Both the position numbers and the translations under genes were made by a program. From Pedobacter africanus (GTDB lineage: Bacteria > Bacteroidota > Bacteroidia > Sphingobacteriales > Sphingobacteriaceae): a stretch of 64,000 nucleotides of DNA. The stretch spans positions 186,001-250,000 of the forward strand of contig NZ_FWXT01000003.1 of the NCBI RefSeq assembly GCF_900176535.1, in the 5' to 3' direction. Every line of letters starts with the position of its first letter. Within the stretch, counting starts at the first letter, position 1. Under the pieces are notes generated by a model. That model did no database searches, was not told the DNA's origin, and saw only the letters and a program-made list of their open reading frames with translations. Below, one piece after another: positions 51,101-59,587 of this stretch.

Positions 51101-52960
51101 ATGATCCAACAAATACAACTGGCGGCAATATTTTTGTTGTTGTCTGTGCCGGCTTTTGCCCAGGAAAGTTTGCCTGCACCTGCAAATATACAACAGGCCT
51201 ATTCAAAAGGTACAAGACATTTTAGTGGTAAACCTGGGACTGGATATTGGCAGAATACTGCCGATTATAGGTTAAAAACGAATTTTGATCCGGCTTCGCG
51301 TGTGTTAAAAGGCGAGGTAGAAATCTCTTACCTGAACAACAGCCCTGATACGCTTAAGCAGCTCTGGTTTAAACTCTATCCTAATCTTTATAAAAAGGGG
51401 GTAAACGTAAAAGCGAAGATCGCTCCGAAAGATATGGGGGCAGGTGTAGATGTACGATTACTACAGGTAAATGGCAAGATAACCATTCCAGTAATAGAAG
51501 GCACCAATATGCATGCTGATATAGCAGCACTTGCACCTGGCAAATCCCTTAAACTAAAAATAGATTACCAGTATATCTTAAATAAAGGCTCGCATATGCG
51601 TACTGGCCAGGTGAGCGATAGCGCTCATTTTCTGGCTTATTTTTTTCCAAGAGTGGCAGTTTACGATGACATAGATGGATGGAACAAATACCCATATACC
51701 GGTGAAGAGGAATTTTATAACGATTTCTGTAATTTCAGGGCCGACATTACTGTGCCAAAAAATTATGTAGTGTGGGCTACCGGCGACCTGTTAAATGCAA
51801 ATGAAGTCTTTAAAAAGGAGATTGCAAACCGCTTAAAAAATGCCGAACAGGCCGATGAAGTTGTAGATGTCATTTCTGCTGAAGATTTGAAACGTAAAGC
51901 AGTCACCAGTGGCAAGGATTTCAATACCTATACCTTTGAAGCAAAAAATGTGACCGATTTTGCCTTTGCCACCAGTAATCATTACCTGTGGAAGTCGACC
52001 AGTGTAATGGTTGATGCTGTGAATAAAAGAAGGACCAGAGTAGATGCTGCTTTTAATCCTGTTCATCGCGACTACTACGAAGTGGTAGATTTTGCAGCGA
52101 AAACCGTGCAACTGATGAGCCATGTTTTTCCAAAATGGCCCTTTCCATATGCGCATGAAACTGTTTTCGACGGGCTCGACCAGATGGAATATCCCATGAT
52201 GGTAAATGATAACCCGGTCGATAAAAGGGAAGACGCCATCACGCTTACCGTTCACGAGATATTTCACACCATGTTCCCTTTTTATATGGGAACCAATGAA
52301 ACCAAATATGGCTGGATGGATGAGGGCTGGGCAACCATAGGAGAGTGGTTGCTGGCCCCGATGATCGACACCGCAATGGTAGATGATTACGGAGTCGAAT
52401 CAACCGCCATTTCTTCAGGCAGCAACAACGATGTACCTATTGTTACCTTAACGCCAGAGTTAAAAGGTGTTGGTACGTTTACCAATTCTTATCCTAAACC
52501 CGGGCTTGGCTACCTTTATGTTAAAGATTATCTGGGCGATGAACTCTTTATCAAAGCCCTGCATCATTACATCAGCCAGTGGCAGGGCAAACACCCCATG
52601 CCCCTCGACTTCTTTTACAGTATGAATGAAGGCTCGGGTAAAAACCTGAACTGGTTCTGGAAGCGCTGGTTCTTTGAGGAAGGTGTTACCGATATGGGAA
52701 TAAAGGGTGTGGCCAAAACCAGCAAAGGCTATAGCATTCAGGTAGAAAACAAAAGCTTTAAACCTTTGCCTGTAGACCTTAAACTGGAATATGCCGATGG
52801 CTCTTCAGAAAATATCCATCATAGCATTGGCGTATGGGAAAAGGGTGATTCGTTGATTCGTATTGAGATAATTTCTAATAAAAGCCTTAAAAAGGTGACC
52901 TTGGGGAGCGTACATGTACCGGACAAGGACAAAAGCGACAATGTGTTTCGTGTAAAATAA
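51101..52960 (+). CDS. M1-family metallopeptidase
   Basis: This 619-residue exported peptidase has a signal peptide (about 1-20) and the gluzincin site HEIFH at residues 385-389 with the third zinc ligand E408 in MDEGW, exactly 18 residues after the second His. The catalytic Glu is E386. The C-terminal region is a helical and beta-sandwich extension. It is expected to act as an aminopeptidase in the periplasm. It follows the exonuclease gene by 11 bases and ends before the convergent queG. Confidence 0.92.
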   Translation: MIQQIQLAAIFLLLSVPAFAQESLPAPANIQQAYSKGTRHFSGKPGTGYWQNTADYRLKTNFDPASRVLKGEVEISYLNNSPDTLKQLWFKLYPNLYKKGVNVKAKIAPKDMGAGVDVRLLQVNGKITIPVIEGTNMHADIAALAPGKSLKLKIDYQYILNKGSHMRTGQVSDSAHFLAYFFPRVAVYDDIDGWNKYPYTGEEEFYNDFCNFRADITVPKNYVVWATGDLLNANEVFKKEIANRLKNAEQADEVVDVISAEDLKRKAVTSGKDFNTYTFEAKNVTDFAFATSNHYLWKSTSVMVDAVNKRRTRVDAAFNPVHRDYYEVVDFAAKTVQLMSHVFPKWPFPYAHETVFDGLDQMEYPMMVNDNPVDKREDAITLTVHEIFHTMFPFYMGTNETKYGWMDEGWATIGEWLLAPMIDTAMVDDYGVESTAISSGSNNDVPIVTLTPELKGVGTFTNSYPKPGLGYLYVKDYLGDELFIKALHHYISQWQGKHPMPLDFFYSMNEGSGKNLNWFWKRWFFEEGVTDMGIKGVAKTSKGYSIQVENKSFKPLPVDLKLEYADGSSENIHHSIGVWEKGDSLIRIEIISNKSLKKVTLGSVHVPDKDKSDNVFRVK

Positions 52961-52965
52961 TATAA

Positions 52966-52988
52966 AGGCCTCTCTAAGAGGTCTTTTT
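52966..52988. terminator. Terminator between the M1 peptidase and queG genes
   Basis: A CCTCT/AGAGG hairpin with A-rich and T-rich flanks spans the end of queG, just after the peptidase stop. Moderate strength. Confidence 0.65.
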
Positions 52989-53912
52989 TATGAAATCAAT
53001 GTTTCTTGTGAGCCCTTTGAACTTGGTGCGTTTAACGGCAGAGTTTTTAAAGATCGTTTTAAAGACATCCTCGGTAATGTCCAGCCAATCTTCTTTTTTC
53101 ATTTCTAGCAGTTGCGCATTGGGTTTAAATAAAGGTTCCGTATGCGGTACGGCGAATCTGTTCCATGGGCACACATCCTGACATACGTCGCAGCCAAACA
53201 TCCAGTTGTCCATCTTATCTTTAAAATCCTGATCAATTTCCTCCCTGAGCTCAATTGTGAGGTAAGAAATGCATTTTTTGGCGTCGATAACGAAAGGTGA
53301 TAAGATGGCCTCAGTTGGGCAGGCATCAATACATTTGGTGCAGGTGCCGCAATGGTCGGTTTCAAAAGGATGGTCGTATTCCAGTTCGAGGTCTACGATC
53401 AGTTCCGCTAAAAAGAAGAAGGAGCCACTTTTTTTGTTGATCAGGTTGCTGTTTTTGCCAATCCAGCCGATGCCCGCGCGTTTGGCCCAGGCGCGGTCCA
53501 GCACCGGTGCAGAATCCACAAATGCCCGGCCATCAACCTCACCAATTTCCTGGCGGATATAGTTGAGCAGCTGGAACAGTTTATCCTTAATTACCTGGTG
53601 GTAATCCATGCCGTAAGCATATTTAGAGATTTTTGGGGCCTCCGGATCCGATTGCTGTTTATCCGGATAATAATTTAAGCTGAGCGAGATCACCGATTTT
53701 GAACCTTCAACAAGTAGCCTGGGGTCCAGTCTTTTATCGAAATGGTTTTCCATATAGCCCATCTTTCCGTGATGGTTGTCCTGGAGCCATTTTTCAAGTT
53801 TTGGCGCCTCTTCCTCAAGAAAGGTTGCCCTGGCTATGCCGCATTGCATAAAGCCAAGCCTGAAGGCTTCATCCTTGATCATTTTGCTGTATGTCGATGC
53901 ATTAGCTGCCAT
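52974..53912 (-). CDS. queG: Epoxyqueuosine reductase
   Basis: This 312-residue iron-sulfur and cobalamin-dependent enzyme makes queuosine from epoxyqueuosine in tRNA. The catalytic Asp139 lies in VDSAPVLDRAWAKRAG, and two [4Fe-4S] motifs are present: CGTCTKCIDACP (C188, C191, C194, C198) and CDVCQDVCP (C241, C244, C248). No other queuosine genes lie in the window. A TATCTTTG -7 box precedes the gene at 53920-53927. Confidence 0.95.
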   Translation of the reverse strand: MAANASTYSKMIKDEAFRLGFMQCGIARATFLEEEAPKLEKWLQDNHHGKMGYMENHFDKRLDPRLLVEGSKSVISLSLNYYPDKQQSDPEAPKISKYAYGMDYHQVIKDKLFQLLNYIRQEIGEVDGRAFVDSAPVLDRAWAKRAGIGWIGKNSNLINKKSGSFFFLAELIVDLELEYDHPFETDHCGTCTKCIDACPTEAILSPFVIDAKKCISYLTIELREEIDQDFKDKMDNWMFGCDVCQDVCPWNRFAVPHTEPLFKPNAQLLEMKKEDWLDITEDVFKTIFKNSAVKRTKFKGLTRNIDFIKKTS

Positions 53913-53919
53913 TGGACAA

Positions 53920-53927
53920 CAAAGATA
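53920..53927 (-). promoter_or_regulatory. -7 box of queG
   Basis: TATCTTTG on the minus strand matches TAnnTTTG and ends 8 bases before the start codon, giving a very short leader. No strong -33 box. Confidence 0.5.
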
Positions 53928-53991
53928 AGGCTTTGCTTCGTAAACTTTTTAGGGACTGGCTTGTTGTTAAGTAAACCAAAAACTTAAAGTC

Positions 53992-54210
53992 ATGGAAAAT
54001 CAGGAGCTGAGACATACGGAAGACCCAAACAAACCGCATAAACCGATAGAACATGATTATGCACACCATCAGGACGATCCGGGACCTTCGCCCCAGGCGG
54101 TGAAAGAAAAGGATATCAATGGTGCAGCAATAGTTTTAAGGTGGCTGATCCCGTTGCTGGTGATCGCCCTGCTGATCTATTGGTTCGTTTATAAGGGGGC
54201 GCATAGTTAG
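53992..54210 (+). CDS. Small membrane protein of unknown function
   Basis: This 72-residue protein has a polar, His- and Pro-rich N-terminal half (about 1-48, with DPNKPHKPIEHDYAHHQDDP) and one C-terminal membrane helix near 48-66 (VLRWLIPLLVIALLIYWFVY), then a short tail. It is probably a tail-anchored or single-pass protein with a cytoplasmic or periplasmic His-rich face that could bind metal. I do not recognise a family. It lies between divergent queG and a convergent terminator. Confidence 0.7.
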   Translation: MENQELRHTEDPNKPHKPIEHDYAHHQDDPGPSPQAVKEKDINGAAIVLRWLIPLLVIALLIYWFVYKGAHS

Positions 54211-54211
54211 A

Positions 54212-54242
54212 AAGTAAGGCTGTTATTTTAACAGCCTTACTT
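54212..54242. terminator. Strong bidirectional terminator
   Basis: AAGTAAGGCTGTTA pairs exactly with TAACAGCCTTACTT over 14 bp around a TTT loop. It covers the stop codon of the GNAT-nitrilase gene and follows the small membrane protein. Confidence 0.88.
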
Positions 54243-55731
54243 CGTAAAGGTCTTTGCGGCGGTCTTTCAATATTTTTACTGTCCCGAAATGGTGTAGTTC
54301 ATCCAGCAAATGAAGATCAACATCCACTACCAGCATCATCTCTGTGTTGGGGGTAGTTTCCGCTTTTACAGCATTTGTCGGAAAAGCGAAATCAGATGGG
54401 GTAAATACGGCCGATTGCGCAAACTGGATGTCCATGTTATTTACCTTGGGCAAATTGCCCACACAGCCGGCAATAGCCACATAACATTCGTTTTCAATGG
54501 CCCGAGCCTGTGCACAATGCCTCACTCTGGTGTATCCGTTCTGGGTATCTGTTAAAAAAGGGACGAAGAGCATTTGCATGCCCTGGTCTGCCAGTATCCT
54601 GCTCAGTTCGGGAAATTCTACGTCATAACAGATCAGTATCCCTACTTTACCACAGTCGGTATCAAATACCTGCAGCCGATCACCTCCTACCATGCCATAA
54701 TATTTCTGTTCGTTTGGCGTGATGTGTATTTTTCTGTATTCGTCGGTTTTGCCGCTTCTATGGCATAAATAAGTGGCGTTGTACAACTTGTTGTTTTCAA
54801 GGATGGGCATGCTGCCCGAGATGATATTTACATTATAGGCCAGTGCATATTGCTGGATGCGTTCTACAATTTCAGCAGTATGTTCGGCCAGCTTGCGCAT
54901 GGCTTCCATCTCAGGTAAATGATTGTAGGGATGGAGCAGCGGAGTATTGAAGAACTCGGGGAACATGATAAAATCAGACTTATAGCCACTCACCGCATCC
55001 ACAAAAAACTCAACCTGCTCGTAAAAAGCCTCAATATCAGGAAACAAACGCATCTGCCACTGTACCAGGCCTATTCTGATGGTCTTGGCCGAACGTGCCG
55101 AAGCGTCTATACCCTGGTAGTAGATGTTGTTCCATTCTATCAGTGTGGCAAATTCTTTGGATTCATGGTCGCCCGGAAGGTAGTTTTTTAACACTTTTCT
55201 TACGTGGAAATCGTTCGACAGCTGGAAGGTGAGGGTAGGGTCGTAAATCTCTTTGGCTTTCACCTTATCAATGTATTGCCTTGGGCTCAGCTGGTCTGCA
55301 AACTCATGATAACCGGGGATACGCCCTCCGGCGATAATGCTTTTCAGGTTCAGGCTTTCACAGAGTTCTTTCCGGGCCTCATAGAGCCTGCGCCCCAGGC
55401 GTAGCCCCCGAAATTCGGGGGAAACAAAGATCTCAATTCCGTATAAGGTATCCCCGTTGGGGTCATGGGTAGAGAAAGTATAAGCTCCGGTTATCATCTG
55501 ATAGGTATGTTTATCGCCATACTCATCATAGTCTACAATAATAGAGAGGGAACAGGCCACTACCTTATCATCAACTGCAATACACAATTGTCCTTCAGGA
55601 AACAGCTTTAAAAGTTTGGAAATGGTTGCCTTGCCCCAGATCTGGCCGCCAAGTGTATCATAGGCCTGAAGCATAGATTCTTTAAGGTCATCATAATCTT
55701 CTAAAGTCAGTTTTCTTGTTTCTATATTCAT
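54223..55731 (-). CDS. Fused GNAT acetyltransferase and carbon-nitrogen hydrolase
   Basis: This 502-residue protein joins an N-terminal GNAT acetyltransferase domain (about 1-200, acetyl-CoA loop RGLRLGRRL at 109-117) to a C-terminal nitrilase/carbon-nitrogen hydrolase domain (about 216-500). The nitrilase triad is complete: Glu259 in FPEFFNTPL, Lys334 in EYRKIHITP and Cys368 in LICYDVEFPEL. The fusion is a known bacterial architecture, usually labelled bifunctional GNAT/CN-hydrolase, without an assigned substrate. It stands alone upstream of a strong terminator. Confidence 0.92.
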   Translation of the reverse strand: MNIETRKLTLEDYDDLKESMLQAYDTLGGQIWGKATISKLLKLFPEGQLCIAVDDKVVACSLSIIVDYDEYGDKHTYQMITGAYTFSTHDPNGDTLYGIEIFVSPEFRGLRLGRRLYEARKELCESLNLKSIIAGGRIPGYHEFADQLSPRQYIDKVKAKEIYDPTLTFQLSNDFHVRKVLKNYLPGDHESKEFATLIEWNNIYYQGIDASARSAKTIRIGLVQWQMRLFPDIEAFYEQVEFFVDAVSGYKSDFIMFPEFFNTPLLHPYNHLPEMEAMRKLAEHTAEIVERIQQYALAYNVNIISGSMPILENNKLYNATYLCHRSGKTDEYRKIHITPNEQKYYGMVGGDRLQVFDTDCGKVGILICYDVEFPELSRILADQGMQMLFVPFLTDTQNGYTRVRHCAQARAIENECYVAIAGCVGNLPKVNNMDIQFAQSAVFTPSDFAFPTNAVKAETTPNTEMMLVVDVDLHLLDELHHFGTVKILKDRRKDLYEVRLLK

Positions 55732-55782
55732 ATCCGCTAAATTTAAGGAATAGGAAACAGAAATTAGCTTAAATTCTGGAGT

Positions 55783-56805
55783 TTAAAACAATCGGCCACT
55801 TTGTCCGGGGAAATTTCTTTTCAGGTGCTTATACGCGGCTTCAGTGGCTTCACGGCCTCTTGAGGTCCGCATCAGGAAGCCTTCCTGGATGAGGAACGGC
55901 TCATACACTTCCTCTATGGTACCTTCGTCATCGCCGACGGCTGTGGCAATGGTCTTCAGTCCCACAGGGCCACCTTTAAACTTATCAATGATGGTGGTCA
56001 GGATCTTGTTGTCCATTTCGTCCAATCCGTGTTCATCAACGTTCAGCGCATTCAATGCATAACGGGCAATTTCCGTATCTATCTGTCCTGTACCTTTAAT
56101 TTGTGCAAAATCCCGGGTCCTGCGCAATAGCGCATTGGCAATACGGGGGGTACCTCGGCTACGGCGCGCAATTTCATAGGCACCTTCATCGGTAATTGGT
56201 GTTTTTAAGATTTCAGACGACCTTAAAACAATTGTAGTCAGTAATTTTGCATCGTAATAGGCCAGCCTGGAATTGATGCCAAACCTGGCCCTGAGCGGGG
56301 CGGTAAGTAAACCCGATCGGGTGGTAGCGCCTACCAGGGTGAAAGGGTTTAACGAAATCTGTACCGAGCGGGCATTGGGTCCACTCTCCAGCATAATGTC
56401 TATTTTAAAGTCCTCCATTGCAGAATAGAGGTATTCTTCAACCAAAGGACTTAAACGGTGGATTTCATCTATAAAAAGGATGTCACCTTCATCCAGGCCG
56501 GTTAAAAGTCCGGCCAGGTCGCCAGGCTTATCCAATACCGGGCCGGAGGTCACCTTTATGCCCACATTCATTTCATTGGCAATGATGAGCGACAGGGTGG
56601 TTTTTCCCAGTCCGGGAGGGCCATGCAGCAGAACGTGATCTAAGGGTTCGCCACGTAATTTGGCAGCCTTCACAAAGATCTTCAGGTTCTCCATCACCTT
56701 TTCCTGCCCCGTAAAATCTTCAAAAGCCTGCGGCCGCAATACTTTTTCTATATCGCGTTCAACAGGTGAAAGATTTTCTGCAGATGGATCAAGATTTTCG
56801 TTCAT
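55783..56805 (-). CDS. ruvB: Holliday junction branch migration ATPase RuvB
   Basis: This 340-residue AAA+ ATPase drives branch migration of Holliday junctions with RuvA. Walker A HGPPGLGKTT lies at 61-70, Walker B FIDEIHRL at 111-118, sensor I GATTRSGLLTAPLRARFG follows and the C-terminal winged helix ends with RTSRGREATEAAYKHL. The length is normal. It is followed at its 5' side by the dehydrogenase gene in the same direction. Confidence 0.97.
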   Translation of the reverse strand: MNENLDPSAENLSPVERDIEKVLRPQAFEDFTGQEKVMENLKIFVKAAKLRGEPLDHVLLHGPPGLGKTTLSLIIANEMNVGIKVTSGPVLDKPGDLAGLLTGLDEGDILFIDEIHRLSPLVEEYLYSAMEDFKIDIMLESGPNARSVQISLNPFTLVGATTRSGLLTAPLRARFGINSRLAYYDAKLLTTIVLRSSEILKTPITDEGAYEIARRSRGTPRIANALLRRTRDFAQIKGTGQIDTEIARYALNALNVDEHGLDEMDNKILTTIIDKFKGGPVGLKTIATAVGDDEGTIEEVYEPFLIQEGFLMRTSRGREATEAAYKHLKRNFPGQSGRLF

Positions 56806-56840
56806 GCGGTAAAGTTAAATAAATGCCTTGGATTTATCCG

Positions 56841-57731
56841 CTATCGGGCAAATTTGGCAGCAACAACTGCTTCTTTTACACCATTTGCATAGTTGTAAAA
56901 ACCCTCGCCCGATTTGATTCCCTTGTTACCGGCCATGACCATATTTACCAATAAAGGGCATGGTGCATATTTAGGGTTGCCAAAGCCGTCCTGCAATACA
57001 CGTAATATGGCCAGGCAAACATCCAGTCCAATAAAATCTGCCAGTTGCAAAGGCCCCATAGGGTGGGCCATACCGAGTTTCATTACGGTATCAATTTCTT
57101 CTACACCTGCAACATTTTCGTACAGGGAACAAATGGCCTCATTGATCATAGGCATTAATATCCTGTTGGCGATAAAGCCAGGGTAATCGTTTACCTCTAC
57201 CGGAACTTTGGCCAGTTTTTTGGAAAGCTCCATCACTGTTTCTGTCGTTGCATCGCTGGTAGCATAACCCCTGATCACTTCCACCAGCTTCATTACCGGT
57301 ACCGGGTTCATAAAATGCATCCCGATGACTTTATCGCCGCGACCGGTTACCGATGCGATCTGGGTGATAGAAATGGAGGAGGTGTTGCTGGCCAGGATGG
57401 CTCCCGGTTTGGCAAATGCATCCAGGTCCCTAAATATTTTAAGCTTAAGCTCCAGGTTTTCTGTAGCGGCTTCGACAATAAGATCTGACTGGGCCACGCC
57501 GGTTTTCATATCTGTTAGCGTGGTAATGTTGGCCAGTGTAGCTGATTTTTCTGCCTCGCTAAGCGTTCCTTTGTTCAGCTGCCTGTCCAGGTTTTTTTCA
57601 ATCGTGCTGAGTGCCTTTTTCAGCGCTTCATCGTTAATGTCGATTAAATTTACCTGGTAGCCAAATTGCGCAAAAGTATGCGCAATGCCATTGCCCATGG
57701 TGCCTGAGCCAATTACTGCGATGTTCTTCAT
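56841..57731 (-). CDS. 3-hydroxyacyl-CoA (3-hydroxybutyryl-CoA) dehydrogenase
   Basis: This 296-residue NAD-dependent enzyme has the Rossmann motif GSGTMGNGIAH at residues 8-18 and the active-site block GMHFMNPVPVMKLVEVIRG near 136-155, with the helical C-terminal domain of the single-domain HBD type. It converts 3-hydroxyacyl-CoA and acetoacetyl-CoA forms in fatty-acid or butanoate metabolism. It resembles PaaH/Hbd. It lies between ruvB and pdxH without further fatty-acid genes. Confidence 0.93.
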   Translation of the reverse strand: MKNIAVIGSGTMGNGIAHTFAQFGYQVNLIDINDEALKKALSTIEKNLDRQLNKGTLSEAEKSATLANITTLTDMKTGVAQSDLIVEAATENLELKLKIFRDLDAFAKPGAILASNTSSISITQIASVTGRGDKVIGMHFMNPVPVMKLVEVIRGYATSDATTETVMELSKKLAKVPVEVNDYPGFIANRILMPMINEAICSLYENVAGVEEIDTVMKLGMAHPMGPLQLADFIGLDVCLAILRVLQDGFGNPKYAPCPLLVNMVMAGNKGIKSGEGFYNYANGVKEAVVAAKFAR

Positions 57732-57757
57732 TTATTTTTTATGATGTTAGTTCATGT

Positions 57758-58408
57758 TTATGGTGCTAATCTATTTATAATCCACGAACCATCCACCAGA
57801 TCATATACAATTCTGTCGTGCAGCCTGCTCGGACGGCCTTGCCAGAACTCCAGGTGGCTGGGCTCAATAAGGTACCCTCCCCAATGCAGGGGATGCGGGA
57901 TTTCCTGCCCCGCATAGGTTTTGCTGAGCTCTTCTACTTTGTCTTCCAGCAATTGACGATTTTCCAGTACCCTGCTTTGTGCTGAGGCCATGGCACCAAT
58001 CTGACTGCCGACCGGCCTTGAATGAAAATAATCGGCCGAGGTTTGGGTATCGACCTTGCTTACCAGGCCTTCAATACGCACCTGGCGCTCCAGCTCGGGC
58101 CAGAAAAATACCAGTGCAGCTTGTGGGTTTTCCAGCAGGTCCTGACCTTTTTTACTCTCATAATTGGTATAAAAAACAAAACCATTTTCATCATAACCTT
58201 TCAGCAGCACAATTCTTGCTGTAGGCTTTCCAAACCTGTCGGCTGTTGCCAGCGTCATTACATTCGGTTCATACAACAGCGCATCTACAGCAGCATTAAA
58301 CCACTTTCCAAATTGTGCCATTGGGTTTTGATCAACATCCTGTTCTGTAAGCCGGGCAGAACGGTATTCCTGCCTCAGGTCGTGTAAATTGTTTTTGTTA
58401 AGCTCCAT
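57758..58408 (-). CDS. pdxH: Pyridoxamine 5'-phosphate oxidase
   Basis: This flavoenzyme of about 216 residues oxidises pyridoxamine and pyridoxine 5'-phosphate to PLP. FMN-binding landmarks are NVMTLATADRFGKPTARIVLLKG and GFVFYTNYESKKGQDL, and the C-terminal block FWQGRPSRLHDRIVYD is diagnostic. The ATG at 58408 is preferred; a TTG two codons earlier would fall inside the -7 box. PLP made here serves several enzymes in this window (SerC, MetY, MetB). It is divergent from yqgE. Confidence 0.95.
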   Translation of the reverse strand: MELNKNNLHDLRQEYRSARLTEQDVDQNPMAQFGKWFNAAVDALLYEPNVMTLATADRFGKPTARIVLLKGYDENGFVFYTNYESKKGQDLLENPQAALVFFWPELERQVRIEGLVSKVDTQTSADYFHSRPVGSQIGAMASAQSRVLENRQLLEDKVEELSKTYAGQEIPHPLHWGGYLIEPSHLEFWQGRPSRLHDRIVYDLVDGSWIINRLAP

Positions 58409-58411
58409 GCA

Positions 58412-58419
58412 CAAAAATA
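58412..58419 (-). promoter_or_regulatory. -7 box very close to the pdxH start
   Basis: TATTTTTG on the minus strand ends only three bases before the ATG at 58408. If used, the mRNA would be leaderless or nearly so. No -33 TTG was found. Confidence 0.4.
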
Positions 58420-58457
58420 GGTTTTAGTTTATTTAATTTTATCCTTAAATTTCCAAA

Positions 58458-59021
58458 ATGATAAGCAGATTACAGCCCGCTTTGGGCAGGTTATTAATTT
58501 CTGAACCATTTTTAATGGACCCTAACTTCAAGCGTGCCGTTGTGCTCATTACAGACCACCAGGATGAAGGTACGGTAGGCTTTATCCTGAACCAGTGCAG
58601 TACATTATTGCTTAAGGATGTGGTACCTGAACTTGAGGAAGCCAGCTTTCCTGTTTACTTTGGCGGACCGGTAGAAACGGACACCATACATTTCATCCAC
58701 AGGTGTTACGATAAGATTGGTGATGGGCAGGAGGTAGCCAAAGGGATATACTGGGGCGGTAATTTTGAAACCTTAAAGGCACTCATCCGAAACGACAGCA
58801 TCAGCGAAGACGAGATCAAATTTTTTATTGGTTATTCAGGCTGGGGAAATGATCAGCTCAAAAGGGAAATGAAAGAAAACACCTGGATCGTGTCAGACGA
58901 TTTCCATCCCGATGTAGTTTTCTCCGGTAACGAAGAAAACCTTTGGCGTGAGGTGATCATTAACCTGGGGCCTAAATATGCCCATGTGAGCAATTTTCCC
59001 CAGGATCCAAATCTCAATTGA
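58458..59021 (+). CDS. YqgE/AlgH-family protein
   Basis: This 187-residue single-domain protein has the family start GRLLISEPFLMDPNFKRAVVLITDHQDEGTVGFI (a long shared block near 10-44), FGGPVETDTIHFIH near 74 and FFIGYSGWGNDQLKREM near 122. YqgE/AlgH proteins are widely conserved and their function is unresolved. The gene is divergent from pdxH and its stop is one base from the purE stop. Confidence 0.9.
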   Translation: MISRLQPALGRLLISEPFLMDPNFKRAVVLITDHQDEGTVGFILNQCSTLLLKDVVPELEEASFPVYFGGPVETDTIHFIHRCYDKIGDGQEVAKGIYWGGNFETLKALIRNDSISEDEIKFFIGYSGWGNDQLKREMKENTWIVSDDFHPDVVFSGNEENLWREVIINLGPKYAHVSNFPQDPNLN

Positions 59022-59022
59022 G

Positions 59023-59532
59023 CTATTTTTCCATTTCAGCCGCACTCTCTTCTACTTTTTTGCGCAACTCATCTTTATAAGCCTGCATTTTTTCAGCAAG
59101 TGAAGTATCGGCAGTGGAAAGGATTTGTACTGCGAGTAAACCAGCATTTTTTGCTGCATTTAAAGCTACGGTGGCCACAGGGATCCCATTTGGCATTTGC
59201 AGAATGGAAAGTATAGAGTCCCAGCCATCAATAGAATTTGAAGATTTAACCGGCACACCTATTACAGGTAAAGTGGTAATGGAAGCTACCATTCCAGGCA
59301 AATGGGCTGCACCACCGGCTCCGGCAATAATTACCTTTAAACCACGCGAAGCAGCATTTTTAGCATATTCAAACATCCTTTCTGGTGTGCGGTGTGCAGA
59401 GACCACGGTTATCTCAAATTCAACACCAAATTCCCTGAATATATCTGCAGCATCGTTCATCACAGGAAGATCTGATTTACTGCCCATGATGATACCTGCT
59501 TTGATGTGCTTTTGCTCGTTCTTATCGTTCAT
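59023..59532 (-). CDS. purE: N5-carboxyaminoimidazole ribonucleotide mutase
   Basis: This 169-residue enzyme converts N5-CAIR to CAIR in purine synthesis. GSKSDLPVMNDA near 17-28, SAHRTPERMFEYA near 45 and GAGGAAHLPGM near 72 are the substrate loops of class I PurE. It pairs with purK on the same strand, separated by a 55-base gap with short tandem repeats. Product flows to PurC, encoded elsewhere in the window. Confidence 0.96.
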   Translation of the reverse strand: MNDKNEQKHIKAGIIMGSKSDLPVMNDAADIFREFGVEFEITVVSAHRTPERMFEYAKNAASRGLKVIIAGAGGAAHLPGMVASITTLPVIGVPVKSSNSIDGWDSILSILQMPNGIPVATVALNAAKNAGLLAVQILSTADTSLAEKMQAYKDELRKKVEESAAEMEK

Positions 59533-59584
59533 AATGCTCTCTTTAATGCTTATAATGCTCTCTTTATAACGCGCTATAACGCGC
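59531..59584. repeat. Short tandem repeats between purE and purK
   Basis: ATAATGCTCTCTTTA occurs twice with a 21-base period (59531-59545 and 59552-59566) and TATAACGCGC occurs twice in direct tandem (59565-59574 and 59575-59584). They fill the purK-purE gap and include the purE start region. Confidence 0.75.
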
Positions 59585-59587
59585 CTT

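Noticed and set aside
59531..59584. Possible CRISPR array from repeated units.
   Set aside because: Only two copies of short units, without spacers of constant length and without cas genes.
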